A stretch of 64,000 nucleotides of DNA from Dryococelus australis (taxonomy: Eukaryota; Arthropoda; Insecta; Phasmatodea; Phasmatidae), in contig CM056999.1 of NCBI GenBank assembly GCA_029891345.1, forward strand, positions 30,252,418 through 30,316,417, given 5' to 3'. Position numbers and translations under genes: made by a program. Positions 46,421 to 57,500 of this stretch are shown piece after piece. The notes under the pieces were generated by a model. It had not been told where the DNA came from, did not search any database, and was given only the letters and a program-made list of their open reading frames with translations. Position 1 is the stretch's first letter. Every line of letters begins with the position of its first letter.

Positions 46421-48207
46421 CACATCTGTTTATGTGATAGAGTGTAAGTCACATTTTGGTCGTTTTGAAGTAATTACTACAGCTTGAAAGCTAGTACAGT
46501 AAAAACGTTTAAGTATTTAGTGAATAATTACAGATTACCCCAAATTGAAACGTAATAAAATTGTATAATTTTTGCCTCAGGTGGTCTGTCGAGTCGTAAA
46601 CAGGGCAATGTTAAATATACTTGTCTTCTGTTTCTCCTAATCAATCAAGCAAATTACATCTGGGCGAATCGTTGTACGCAGCTATTTAATATATACATAT
46701 AATATGCATTATGTCTAGCTTACAGGTATTATGCTTTATTACATTATGTTTCCCCAGAGCTATCTTTACTATGAATTAACGTTCCAATATAGTTTGCGAC
46801 ATCGCTGTAAATATTTTGTACTTGTGCAGAGTTTTCTTTAATCTTTGCAAGTCTGTTCGTGATGCTTTGCTTTCAGATTACGCCAAAAGCAAAAGAAGTA
46901 ATTATGACACTACCCACTTCTACAATTAGCGTCCACCATGTAAAATGGCATACTCCCTAATAGTTTTTCGACAGCAAACAGTTTCGGCTTTCTCAAAAGC
47001 TTAGAGGGAGCTTACATTCTTGTTAATCTGTCACATATCTGATCATTGTTTTGTTTTGCCTGTAAACAATAAAGCCAGCTAACTCACAGAAGGGTGACTT
47101 CAATAATTGTATGCGAAATCAGAACACACTGGAGGCATTTTGAGGTTTAATGTTGAGAATATTTTCTGTTGTCAGGTAAAAGGCCTATCTGCCAAGCTTC
47201 TAAACTTCTCTAATTTTAGACTAATTGAATTATAACATTTTTAATAGGCGTTTTTTTTTTTTAATTTTTATTTCTTGAACATCAAGAATGTTACACAAGT
47301 ACACAAGTTACACTAGTAGTGTGTCACTTTGTTGTGATATGCTAACTATCATGCACACACACACATACACATATATATAAAGATAATCCATTATTAAACT
47401 ATTTATTTTCTGTTAAAACAAATTACTTTCCGTCCTCATCCCAAAGCCTCACATCGCCCTTTTACATAGGACATGCCCAACACTTGGACCAAGTTTTCAT
47501 TGCGATAAATGAGGCAACGACTGAAATGGCTGTATTATTATCACATGATCGAAATCGCACAAAATATTGCGTGGTTGCATAAAACCATATAGCAGCGTTC
47601 GGAGTCTTCTAGAGAAATTAATAAATGTGAAATAAAACCAATATTTATGATAAACATCTCCACCAACAATAAAAAAAATTACTTTCTGGCAAGAAAAGGC
47701 ACTAAACTTAAGTATATTAAGTTAAGAAACAGTGTGAAGCTTTTGACAGAAGTATAAATTTACTGTTATTTTCCAAATATGCTATCACTCATTATGGCAT
47801 TATATTACCCATTTTGATACAAGCACAACTGCCATACTATGTGAGGGTAGGATTCATTTCAATAAACTGGGTGGTTATTAGTTAACTGTAAGAAATATTA
47901 ATATTAAATGTTGTTACGATTAACATAATGTAAAATTGAAACTAATTTACGTTGTGTTACTTGTAAAAGAGTATATTAAAATATTATGCGTGTACTGTTG
48001 GTTAAGGTACATAGGTGAAAATATACATTTACATTTTCGAAAGTGTCCTCTTAAAATGTTTAATGGGTAATAAATCAAACATACCGATATCACAATTGAA
48101 ACCAGGCTTCAAACAATGAGTGTATATAAGCACATGCGTTTCTGCAGTACAGATGTGTATACGTGAGTAGCGTACTTTTGAAACGATTGTGCCTTATGCA
48201 AGCTAAG

Positions 48208-48260
48208 ATGGGTGACTCGGTGGCATAGCGATTAGGCTATATGTATTATGAAATATAGAC
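48208..48260 (+). repeat. SINE head-like fragment
   Basis: GGTGACTCGGTGGCATAGCG then ATTAGGCTA resembles a tRNA A-box head; no B box follows. A short truncated SINE is likely. Confidence 0.35.
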
Positions 48261-49049
48261 ATCACGGGTATAACTAACAAAAGACAAATGAACTGGACAC
48301 CAGACATATGAAGAGATAGACAAATTAAATGTATGTAATTTGATTGACAATGTAAAAAAACCTACCAATTAGTATAACCTTCTAATGTAATAGAAGCGAG
48401 GGGTAAGAAAATTTACAAATTGACGTAGTTTGAAAAGGGTAGACATAACTGCATCACTATGGCCAACTAATTGCTCTCGAATTTGGCCAAAAACGTAATC
48501 TGGTGTTGTTCATTTTTCGTTGTCTCCAAAGAAACTGTAAAATTCAATTAACATCTTAAGCATTCATTTATGTTCCACGATTTCTTCAAAAGACATCCCT
48601 CGTTGCAGCAGAACCATGCTGTAACCTCATTTACTTCCAAAGCTAATGTCCTTACCATTAATGCAATAAACGTTTAAAAAAATCATTTTAATGTTATCTT
48701 TGCTTATTATTAAATGCGAAGTGGCTCATATATGTAATGCGTTCTATGAAATCGGTCATAAGAGAATAAATATATTTTTAAATATTAAGATAAATTCTTT
48801 TATCACTCCCGATTTCAGACAAGAGCGGCGGTCACTACTAGAACCACAAACATAATAGTTTTTAGAAAAATACGGGCTGTGAAATGCTACTGGAGCGCTG
48901 GAATGGCCACATCAGGTTCGTTTAGAGAGCATTCTCCCGCTGGTCAGCCTCCCAACAGTAAAATGTTGACGGAGGGCGGTCTATACAGCCCAGTGGCACA
49001 CAGCTGTAGATAAACGCCCATCGCCCAATAAACTTGCCCTGCACCGCAC

Positions 49050-49137
49050 CTGCACACCAGCTTGGAGAAGTCATGTTTAGCACTGCCAATGTTGAAAATG
49101 GTGCCGGACACGCTTCCTTCATCCCGGAGCCCAGCGC
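49050..49137 (-). pseudogene. Non-specific endonuclease pseudogene, exon 1 recognised
   Basis: Acceptor TCTGCTTGCAG|GC at 49138 and donor TGCAG|GTGCGG at 49050. The 88-nt exon reads AGLRDEGSVSGTIFNIGSAK then HDFSKLVC and ends with AG, the first two bases of a Ser codon completed in exon 2, so the junction is in phase. This segment matches the Cys-containing leader region that precedes the nuclease domain in insect members. Upstream exons, including the expected signal peptide, were not found; transposons fill 49.5-61 kb. Confidence 0.6.
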
Positions 49138-49554
49138 CTGCAAGCAGACATCAGCTGCAACCACATTTAAGACATTTTGACAACTGTGACACACAAATAT
49201 GTCTAACTTTTAATGCTGATATGGTCCCAGCGATTGTTATACAACAGGCAATATTGAATAGAACGCATAATGCAGAAACCAATTTGTGTGTCCCATCATT
49301 GAAAGGATTCCTGCCAATAAAACTGATGAATCCACGAGACATGGACTTACATTTATTACACTGTTTACATAAATACGTCTCATACAATTTTGATGATCAC
49401 CCCCTTACAAAGTCACAGAACACCCCTTTACTCTCAACGAATTTGCCCAATAGGACACTATTATAAGCGAAGACAAAATCGCTTGAACATCATACACGTG
49501 TTTGTTTTTATAATGAGTTAACGGGATATCTTGTTTACGTGCGAAAAGGTTATA

Positions 49555-49770
49555 ACTGGAGGGAACAGTAAATTAAGGTATTCCATCAGATACATTTCTC
49601 AGCAATTAGATGTGCCTTGGTCCACTGTTAGCGATTTCATTGTTAAGTGTAAATGTTACGGAAGAACTGACGTCATGCATCGCTCTGGTTAGCACACGTA
49701 AGTAATTGATCAGGACTGGTGAATTCTGAGGAGTTTTATTCGAAGAATCTTCACACAGCTTTGTGAATGA
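49555..49770 (+). pseudogene. Tc1-type transposase fragment
   Basis: A forward frame reads YSIRYISQQLDVPWSTVSDF then IVKCKCYGRTDVMHRSG and a TAG. This is the second helix-turn-helix of a Tc1-family transposase DNA-binding domain followed by the RSG linker. No catalytic DDE region is convincing downstream, so it is a short relic. Confidence 0.6.
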
Positions 49771-50213
49771 TGGCAGAGAACTTCAGTACATATCATGTAC
49801 AGAGGCCAGTGGTATACTACTCTCTGCTGGGAGACGATAGCACTTGGTGTTCATGATCGTGCCGCTGCCAGGATGACAATGATCGCGTAAGCCAATACAC
49901 AATGTTTTATGGGTTCTGAAAACATTTCCATAATTGCGCTCTCAAGCAGTGGAAGGTCCAGCCTATTAGTTATATGGCTATACGCATTTGCAACCAACGG
50001 TAATATATGCCCGATTACCTTTATCCACATACTTTACCCAAGTTATGAAAAATAATTACTTATAAAACCATATGGTTACTCTAAAACCTAAAGTACACAA
50101 TGCCCGCAGCTTTTTTTTTTTTTGGTCATATACGAAGGCTTATTCAGAAGAAATGGTAACTATTGTCTATCTCCCGAAAGTGATCCAACACAGAATATGC
50201 ACTATGTATAGTT

Positions 50214-50887
50214 TGCGCGAACTTGGACGTTCGTCACGCATTCTATAGCTCGTTATAATCTGTTTGTAACTTTTCCGACTGCAGCGCCGCCTGGGATTAG
50301 TCATATTAACTCTGAATATTTAGCTCCACTCCACGGGTCTGACCTCGGTTCTCCTTCCTTCTTTCCTTTTAAGTGACCTCTGTGTATCCCCTCCACCTGC
50401 GCGTGCGCAGTCAACAGACCCTGTAATTTTGAACTAAGCTCCGATGCTCTGTCTATTCTTTGTCAACCTTGCATCCAGTTAAGACCTTTGGTAGGTGACA
50501 TTTGCGTGATGCCTTATCATTATGAGTGCCGACGCATCGAGTTTGCACAGGTGGGTTTGGCAGCTGACATAGTGTTTCAATTTAATGCTTCAGAGTTTTA
50601 CATTTATTTTAGTTTTTCAGGGAGGACAAGTTTTCTATGCAGCCTAATGAGTGAAGGCAGTGGTTTGACCAACCACGTGTTTAGAATTCTTGCCTGGCCT
50701 GGAAGCTAATTAAAGTGTTCCTTTCCGACATTGGTTCTGGTTTGCATTGCCGGACCATATTTGAGTGTTCATCCTTGTACATATAATCGGTTTGCATTGC
50801 CGAAAGTATAATGATAAATGGGCCAGTGCACTTATTTTTCCCGGCATTGCATGGTAGGTGTGAGTGAAGTAACGAAGTTTGTGGCGC

Positions 50888-50966
<79 letters not shown>

Positions 50967-51940
50967 CTAGCGCCGTTCGGTATGCCAGACCCCTTGGACC
51001 TTGTGGGTTAATAAACATCGATATTTATTCAAAGCAAAGAAATTTTAGTTAGGACTTACATTTGGGTGTTCATTTATGTGTTTGCATGGTATCCTTAAAG
51101 TTTAGCGGCAATTGTCCTTTGTGGCTATTAAGGACCCAGGCTATGAACAACTACGAGCAAAACTATCTGGGGAAAGTAAAGTATTGCGATGTTTCTCTTG
51201 GAATCATGTTCAGAACCCAGACTAGAAGTTTATGGGTTTGGTTAGAAAGCTGAGATTTCTGTCTTTTAATTGCGTAATCTATACTTTAATAATTTCTGTT
51301 GTCAGCACCTTTGATAGGTTTAGCGCGTGCTGTTCTCCGATATTTTTATATTCCTTTCAACTACTGCCTTTACTGGCTCAGAACGACTGTATTGCATTTG
51401 CAGGTTAATGTGCGTTTTAAAGATTATCTTATTAATATGTTTTATGAGAGAATTGTTTGTATCAGCATCAATGAGAATTATCAGCCATTAGTCAATGGGG
51501 CAGCGAGAAATAGGAATCTCTAAGTCATTGAATTTTAAAGGAATAAATCATCATTGGATTTGAAAGATTTTAATTTGTATTTTAATGAGGGTCAGTTTAC
51601 AGTAAATTTTTTATAAGACCCGAAGTCAATTTGGTAAAACTTTGTAAAATACATTAAATTCTTAGGCTCTATTATTCTTCGAGCTTATGTGGGTGTCAGC
51701 TCTCAAGATTGTATTTAAATAAGAAATTAAATAACGAACTTTGTTATAGCTCCATTTTATTCTGGCTTTTTGAAACTATAATGTTGATGTGTTTGAAACG
51801 ACATAAATGTATGGTCGTAATGTTTTGTAAGGCTGGTATGCCAAGACTTTGTGTGTGTTTTTTTTATGTTATTGAATAAACTGTTCTCAGCATGTAATAT
51901 AGGTTTGAAACAACTTGTTGGAAGGCCAGGGAACCCCACA
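50214..51940. mobile_element. Solo LTR candidate (1,727 bp, TG...CA, 4-bp TSD)
   Basis: This segment interrupts the left arm of the mariner-like element. It begins TGCGCGAACTTGG and ends GGGAACCCCACA, with AGTT on both sides (50210-50213 and 51941-51944). The uninterrupted right arm shows the same sequence without it, so the insertion edges are fixed by comparison. TG...CA ends and a 4-bp duplication are typical of LTR retrotransposon/retrovirus-type integration. AATAAA signals occur at about 51010 and 51880. No internal gag or pol was seen. Orientation not assigned. Confidence 0.7.
50890..50963. repeat. (TC)37 microsatellite
   Basis: An unbroken TC tract of about 74 bases within the solo LTR candidate. 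Glu/Arg repeats in the reverse frame are an artefact. Confidence 0.97.
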
Positions 51941-53883
51941 AGTTGATAGTGTACATCATTTACGTTTTAAAGGTGACACCACATGGGTTATGATTGCAGG
52001 AATGTCCAGCAAGAAACAAAGACAAACATGGCTGCTTTAAATCACCGTTTCATTTATGTATTCTCGTACACTTTGTATATACTCATTCGAATGGATACGT
52101 ATCGTACGTGTACGAGCTGTTTAACATCCTTCAAAGTAGTCTGCGAGGTTGTCCACAGTTTGTTGTCAGCGATGAGGTAGATGGGAAATACAGTGGGCTG
52201 CACGGTGTCAGTCAATGTGCGTTACCTCTCGTCGAAATACTGCGACGATGTCTTGTTTGTTGGCAAAGCATTTACCACGCAATGGCCTTTTCACTTTGGG
52301 AATAAGGTCGTAGTCACATGGACTAAGATCTGGTGAATACGGAGGGTGTGGCAACCCCTCCCATTCCCAGCGCCGTAAACACCATATGTACTCTGTCGAA
52401 CCTCGTGGTCGCCAGCATAGTTGACGCCCTAGTCAACTGATCTGTCAGGGCATGTGTTGGAGGCAGGGTTTAAAATAATTATATGTGATTGCGTGTTGAT
52501 GTGGGGAATATATTACAAAAAATGTTAACATATTAGGCACAGATCGACCACAGCAACTCGTACGTCATGGTCAGCTGATACAACACGTCCACTGCGATGT
52601 AAGTCGGCCGTTGTCCCTCTTCCCTGTTTCAAGGCCTCTACCACAGTACGATAGGGTATAGCGCAATTGTCCAATTCTTCCCGTAGCTCTACATTACATT
52701 CGCGTTTATTACATCCGCGGCGTACGGCTATCTTGATGTACGCACGTGGTTTGACATTGGTTACGTCAATTTTATATCACTATCATCTAACAACAGACAT
52801 AGAGAACGTGCTCACAGCCGGATGGACGCACTAATGCCCTATCTAATGGCAACAGCAGTTCGAAGTGGGGTAGCAGACATTTACGAAACATTGACAACCT
52901 GGAGGCTACTTTGAAGGATGTTAAACGGCCTCTACGTGTATGATACGTACTCGTCCAAATGCCTGTATACAGGATGTACAAGAATAAATCAATTAAACGG
53001 ATCTTTCAAGCAGTCATGTTTGTCTTTGTTCCTTGCCGGACATTCCTCTAACCATACCCCGTGTGGTTTCACCTTTAAAACGTAAGTGTCGTACACTATC
53101 AACTGTACATAGTACACTTTCTGTGTTAGATCATTTTCGGGAGATAGACAATAGTTACCATGACTTCTAAATCATCCCTCGTATTTTTCCAAATTCAGCT
53201 CGAATTTCGTGAGGAAATGTGGCAAACGAAGACGATAATATGTCAACCTCATCTTTAGTCTACAGATATCGGCTAAGGACTAAATAAAAGTAGGCCATGT
53301 TTAGTTTCCTGCCTATTTCTCCGAAACGACTCACGACCACCTATATAACTTTCAAAAACACATGGCCAAACAGTGACCAAAATGTTCGTTTACATTTCGT
53401 GTCTCAAAAATTCACACATTTATTTAGCTGAAGCATTTTGAATAACTTGGATGAATGTTAATTTATTAGAACTCAGTAGGAGAGAATGCACTGATTTTAA
53501 AGCAGTTGTTGATATATCACAGTTTTCTATCCTACAATACAATTCACAGTATTTCGAGAGTAATATTTAAGAAAACTGTCACACGTTGGGGTATGCAAAC
53601 AGGTTGCTGTAAAGCTATCACCCGCACTCTACCCCATACTACTTTTCGAAATCGGTAACAGGTAAAGTTTTTGGGGTAACATTATACCAACCAGAGCAGT
53701 TCTGTACCGCGTGCTTTGATAAATTTCCAATGAGAGTTTAAATATTCCTTCTTATTTCAACGTTCTTCGTTAATTAAAATGTTAACCATGAAATGCACTT
53801 CAAGATGGAGTGCTCTAAAACCGTATTTTCAAACGGAAATATGGATATGCACAATTACTCTTTATGGCATAGAGTAACCAATA

Positions 53884-54802
53884 ATGAATGAAGGTACTGT
53901 CTGCGCCAATCGTGGTGGCACTGGTTTGAGCGATGGCGCGGGATTCTGCCAGGGAAGGCAAAAACAACTGTGTGCGAAGCTCCGGCTTATATGCTTGTTT
54001 GTTATTTTTTTAAAGGATTTGTCCGACAATATCGTTCCTTATCTCACAAACAGACTTGAGGAGTTTAGTGCACGTGGATCTGGCTGGAATCTGCAAATAT
54101 TGACATACATGTATGTACATATGAGCTAATACAAGCCGTTCACCTTCGGTGCTGCACACGCTAAACTACCAAAGGGTCGATGTACACTGCCCAGAGGGAA
54201 TGTGTTTCCACTATACCGTTATAGCATCTTTGTTTCCTGCCACACAACATGTCGAGAGAATTATTTCATATCCAAAACCTCACGAGGTTTTGGATATTGA
54301 AGGTCTGTCAACACCTGTAGTCAAACAGGATATTCGTACGTTCGAGGAGAACAACTCTATTTTTATCAATGTCTACTGTGTGGTGGACAACGATAGTAAT
54401 ATAATTGACGAGACTTGCGAAAAGGGTGGCGTTTTAGCACCAATGCGTATTTCTCCTGTACATCATGACAAACATGTTAATATTTTGGCGATTCGCGCGA
54501 GTGGAAATGCCTTTCATTTGCATTTTCTCTGTATTAGAAATTTGTCCCAGCTGGTTGGTAGTCAGCTGAGTATGAAGAGGTATAGAAAACATATTTGCGA
54601 TCGTTACCTCAATTACTTTGTTAGTGAGAAGAAACTCGCAAGTCACGCTATTCTTTGCCAGTAACAAATGGCTGTTCGCAGTACTTTCCTCACTGAGAAC
54701 GACAAGTATTGGAATTTAAAGATTACAGCAAACAGCAGAGATTGGGTTTCATTGATTATTGCGATGTTCAAAGTTGCCTGAAACCCATGTCCACTTGCTT
54801 AC
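53884..54802 (+). pseudogene. polB: Polinton-type DNA polymerase B relic, N-terminal part
   Basis: Three frame-shifted pieces form the N-terminal region of the protein-primed family B DNA polymerase of Polinton/Maverick and adintovirus-like elements. They are 53884-54129 (ending LTNRLEEFSARGSGWNLQIL), 54149-54664 (MCFHYTVIASLFP, FINVYCVV, SPVHHDKHVNILAI, then RKHICDRYLNYFVSEKKLAS, a zinc-finger-like C...C...H region with the second Cys replaced), and 54665-54802 (VLEFKDYSKQQRLGFIDYCD in a further frame). The reading is cut by a transposon at 54803-54812 and resumes at 59084. In a live element this enzyme copies the whole element starting from a protein primer. Frame changes near 54130 and 54690 and the insertion abolish function. 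Confidence 0.8.
54268..54297. repeat. Perfect hairpin inside polB relic, 14-bp arms
   Basis: ATATCCAAAACCTC, AC, GAGGTTTTGGATAT. It falls in an open coding stretch (ISYPKPHEVLDIEGL), so either the palindrome is compatible with the protein or it is a template-switch scar. Confidence 0.85.
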
Positions 54803-55723
54803 CTACCATAAATAGTAGGATTTGGGGAAGTCTGGTATAAGGGCATCGGGCATCGGATTCGGATTCACCCGGCCACCATCTTGTTACATCACCCGACGGC
54901 TATTTTATTCCCTTTTTTCCCTTGAAGTTTCCCTTTTTCCCTCAAAAAGTCCCTTTTTCCCCTAAATATCTCCCTTTTTCCCTAAAAATTTTCATTTTTC
55001 CCTCAAAATACCTTAGAAGCCCTGAAAATGGCAGAAGCCCCCCTCGTGCAAAAACAAACCCCTGGAATCCAATTTTCACCAATTTAATTAATTTGGGGGG
55101 GGGGCCTTCCTTCGGACTTACAGAGCAGTAGCGGCCACATTGGTTTTATACGCATGCTCTATGCCAAATCGATACAAGGTATTGAGGATAGCACTCAGAC
55201 CTAAGCATCAGTCATCTTGCATCCATATTGTATGCAGATGACTTTTGACCCCGACCATAACATTTAACTGGTGACCTTGACCTATGACATTTCACCTTGA
55301 AAATGCAAAAATATCTATTAAAAAAATCAAAATATTGGCAAAATATTATTAAAAAATATTAAAATTAAATTATTAAAAATTATTTAAGAATTATTTAAAA
55401 CTATTTAAGAAAACATAAAAATTATTTTTTTAACTTACAATTCCCAGCATTACCGTTAATCACATTTGTTCCATCCCTACAGACTACTGACACCCTCACA
55501 CCCACTCCTCTCACTTGTACTCATTCCGCCATCTTGATTTATTTCGTTTGTCATGTTTTTATACATTACTGGTGACCGTCAACTTGGTAGGTGAGCATCG
55601 TCTTGGTATACATCACTTGTCTGCCATCTTGGAAGCCAATGCCCATTAGTAATTAAACTTAAACCTGTTACCCATGACCCCTGACCCCTAATCATGACCT
55701 TAACCCGGTGACCTTAAAACAAA

Positions 55724-56155
55724 AACTTGAGAAAAAACATAAAGTCAGCAAGCATAATACAATAAAGACTACCACCACCATATTAGATGCAGACTATTCC
55801 GACCTCGACCCCATTACCTTGAATGACCTTGAAAAAACCTCGAGAAAAGTACATACAATTCAACAACCATATCACCTTACAGACTACCACCACCATATTA
55901 CATGCACACTACCTCAACCTTGACCCCATGACCTTGAATGACTGGGAAAACAACAACTCGAGAAAAATGCTTAAAAGTAAACAAGCATATTACATTACAG
56001 TCTACCACGTCCATATAAGATGCAGACTACCATGACCTTGACCCCATGACCTTGAATGACATTGAAAATAAAAGCTCGAGGAAAAGTACATGAAAGTCAG
56101 CAAATATATTATGTTACAGGCCACTACCGCCATATTAGATGCAGGTGACTTTGAC
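55724..56155. repeat. About 115-bp tandem units, left arm
   Basis: CACCACCATATTAGATGCAGACTA...CCTTGACCCCATGACCTTGAATGAC...CTCGAGAAAAGTACAT recurs three to four times. Reverse-complement units continue in the right arm (about 57525-58140), where five or six copies are visible (TATATGGTGGCGGTAGTC...TTAATGTATTATGCTTGCTGACTTTTATG). Confidence 0.8.
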
Positions 56156-56356
56156 ATTGTATGTTTATGTGACTAAACAGACCCATCATACTATTAGCGA
56201 CCAAATCCACGAGTATGTTATAATCATGGTATGGATCAGCATATTTATAGGCTTAATTAGTGTTAAATTTATATGTCTGTACTGCCAGGTGCCTGGAAAC
56301 TTGAAATGTACGAGGGCAGCTAGGGCGATAATAATGCATGCTCTTCTGAGACACCA

Positions 56357-56516
56357 AGCCACCACCAATCCGCCACCACCAATCCACCACCACAAATCTA
56401 CCACCAATCCACCACCAATCCTCACTATTCCTCCTCAATCCTCACCAATCCTCCTCAATCCTCCTCACCAATCCTCCTCAATCCTCCTCACCAATCCTCA
56501 CCAATCCTCCTCAGCC
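56357..56516. repeat. CCACCAATC / CCTCCTCAATC simple repeat
   Basis: Variable-length CCACCAATC changing to CCTCACCAATCCTCCTCAAT units in the centre of the transposon. The long forward frame across it (56139-56615) is Pro/Thr/His-rich and not a gene. Confidence 0.9.
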
Positions 56517-56839
56517 TCTAGAAATCAATGGTCTTGTCAGGTGCCTCTACCCATATGTATAAAAAAAAAAGATTCACCTACTGTCTCCAAAATTTGTACA
56601 TGTCCACCGAATTAATGTTTGTGTATTCAGTCTACTCTCAGTGGATTTTTTTCGAAAGTCTTTATTATCGTTATATTTATACTTCTTCACGTTTATAAGC
56701 AAGAGCTCATAGCACCACTTTAAAGTTGCGAGGGATAAAATGATATGACACAAAAAAATTAATGGGAAAACTTTTATTTTATAATAATGATTTATTATTA
56801 TATTGTAATTACATTTTCAGAAGAAAACAGTTCATCAAA

Positions 56840-57500
56840 TCATCTGATATCACCCCGATCCTTAAGTTCTCTTATGATCGAAACCACCTCTTTCATGGCA
56901 GAGTAATCCCCATGTTGTTGCCTATCAAGAAAATATTTAAGTCTGTCTAAAGATTTGTTGGGATCTTCGGTAAACATATCGTCAGTATACTCGATGTCTT
57001 CTGCCTTCTTCGCATCACTTGTCGAAGGAAACTCGTTGGGGTAATGTGCAAGACCGTCGAGGGAATAATCATCGTCTTCAACACTATCACTGTCATCATA
57101 GTCATCATCAAAGCTATCTTCATGATAGTCTTCACTTCCTGCTGCATCCTCAATAAAACGTTTACTTTTCTTTGTAGCAGGAGTTGTATGTTCATCAGTA
57201 TTTAGAGCTAATGATCGTTTATTTTGAAGCTCGTCGACTTCACGCGAACATCTTGCAAGTGTTCATTCCGCACAAACTGACCGTACTGCACTCATTCCGA
57301 CATAAGCATTAACTGTGACGCCAATATCGTCTTCGGAAAGAGAACCCATCGATGTAGAGAAGATATTGATGGCATCACTTTCTGGCTCCCAGTTGACGAA
57401 CCCTTGGAGATCAGACTATCTTCCTGCAGTGTATCATCTTGCAAAACCTGCATGTGGCCATCGTCGTAATGCTTCATCGCACTTGAAAATAAAATCAAGG
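56840..57500 (-). pseudogene. Unidentified acidic-protein gene fragment inside the transposon
   Basis: Reverse-strand reading from about 57480: HYDDGHMQVLQDDTLQEDSL, then in a second frame SMGSLSEDDIGVTVNAYVGM, a TGA where the 28.7-kb copy has Cys, REVDELQNKRSLALNTDEHT, KKSKRFIEDAAGSEDYHEDS (nuclear-signal-like basic patch), a long Asp/Glu-rich run, YTDDMFTEDPNKSLDRLKYF, and a C-terminal helix ending ELKDRGDIR with TGA at 56840-56842. About 125 codons are open after the TGA but lack an early ATG. The gene is unknown; the related copy at 28.7-29.3 kb shows it is a dispersed sequence. It could be gene capture by the element or the remains of the element's own second protein. Confidence 0.5.

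Larger units (their letters stand above)
44779..49049 (-). other. Intron 1 of the endonuclease pseudogene
   Basis: About 4.3 kb between CAG|GTGCGG (49050/49049) and CCCGCAG|C. It contains a MITE (45.08 kb), a compound microsatellite (45.65 kb), a reverse SINE (46.04 kb), a (TA)32 tract (46.35 kb) and a SINE-like head at 48.21 kb; otherwise AT-rich without genes. Confidence 0.6.
50131..53183 (-). mobile_element. Mariner-family element with long inverted repeats, interrupted by a solo LTR
   Basis: Left end TACGAAGGCTTATTCAGAAG and right end complement of TACGAGGGATGATTTAGAAG are followed in both by ATGGTAACTATTGTCTATCT and CCCGAAA-R-TGATC. After 50213 the left arm resumes at 51945 (GATAGTGTAC, then ACGTTTTAAAGGTGA-M-ACCACA), matching the right arm through about 52790-53160. 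On the reverse strand the centre holds transposase pieces: VRRGCNKRECNVELREELDN and TTADLHRSGR (helix-turn-helix and linker), then, after a deletion of the catalytic core, PKVKRPLRGKCFANKQDI-like C-terminal sequence in broken frames. TA flanks the left end; the right end has TT. Dead element. Confidence 0.7.

Noticed and set aside
46233-46487. Open frame with Tyr-Ile repeats
   Set aside because: Translation of a (TA)n microsatellite.
50710-51018. Open frame with a Glu-Arg repeat
   Set aside because: Translation of a (TC)n microsatellite inside the solo LTR candidate.
56139-56615. Forward 158-codon frame
   Set aside because: More than a third is a CCACCAATC simple repeat and the rest is antisense-like DNA in the transposon centre.
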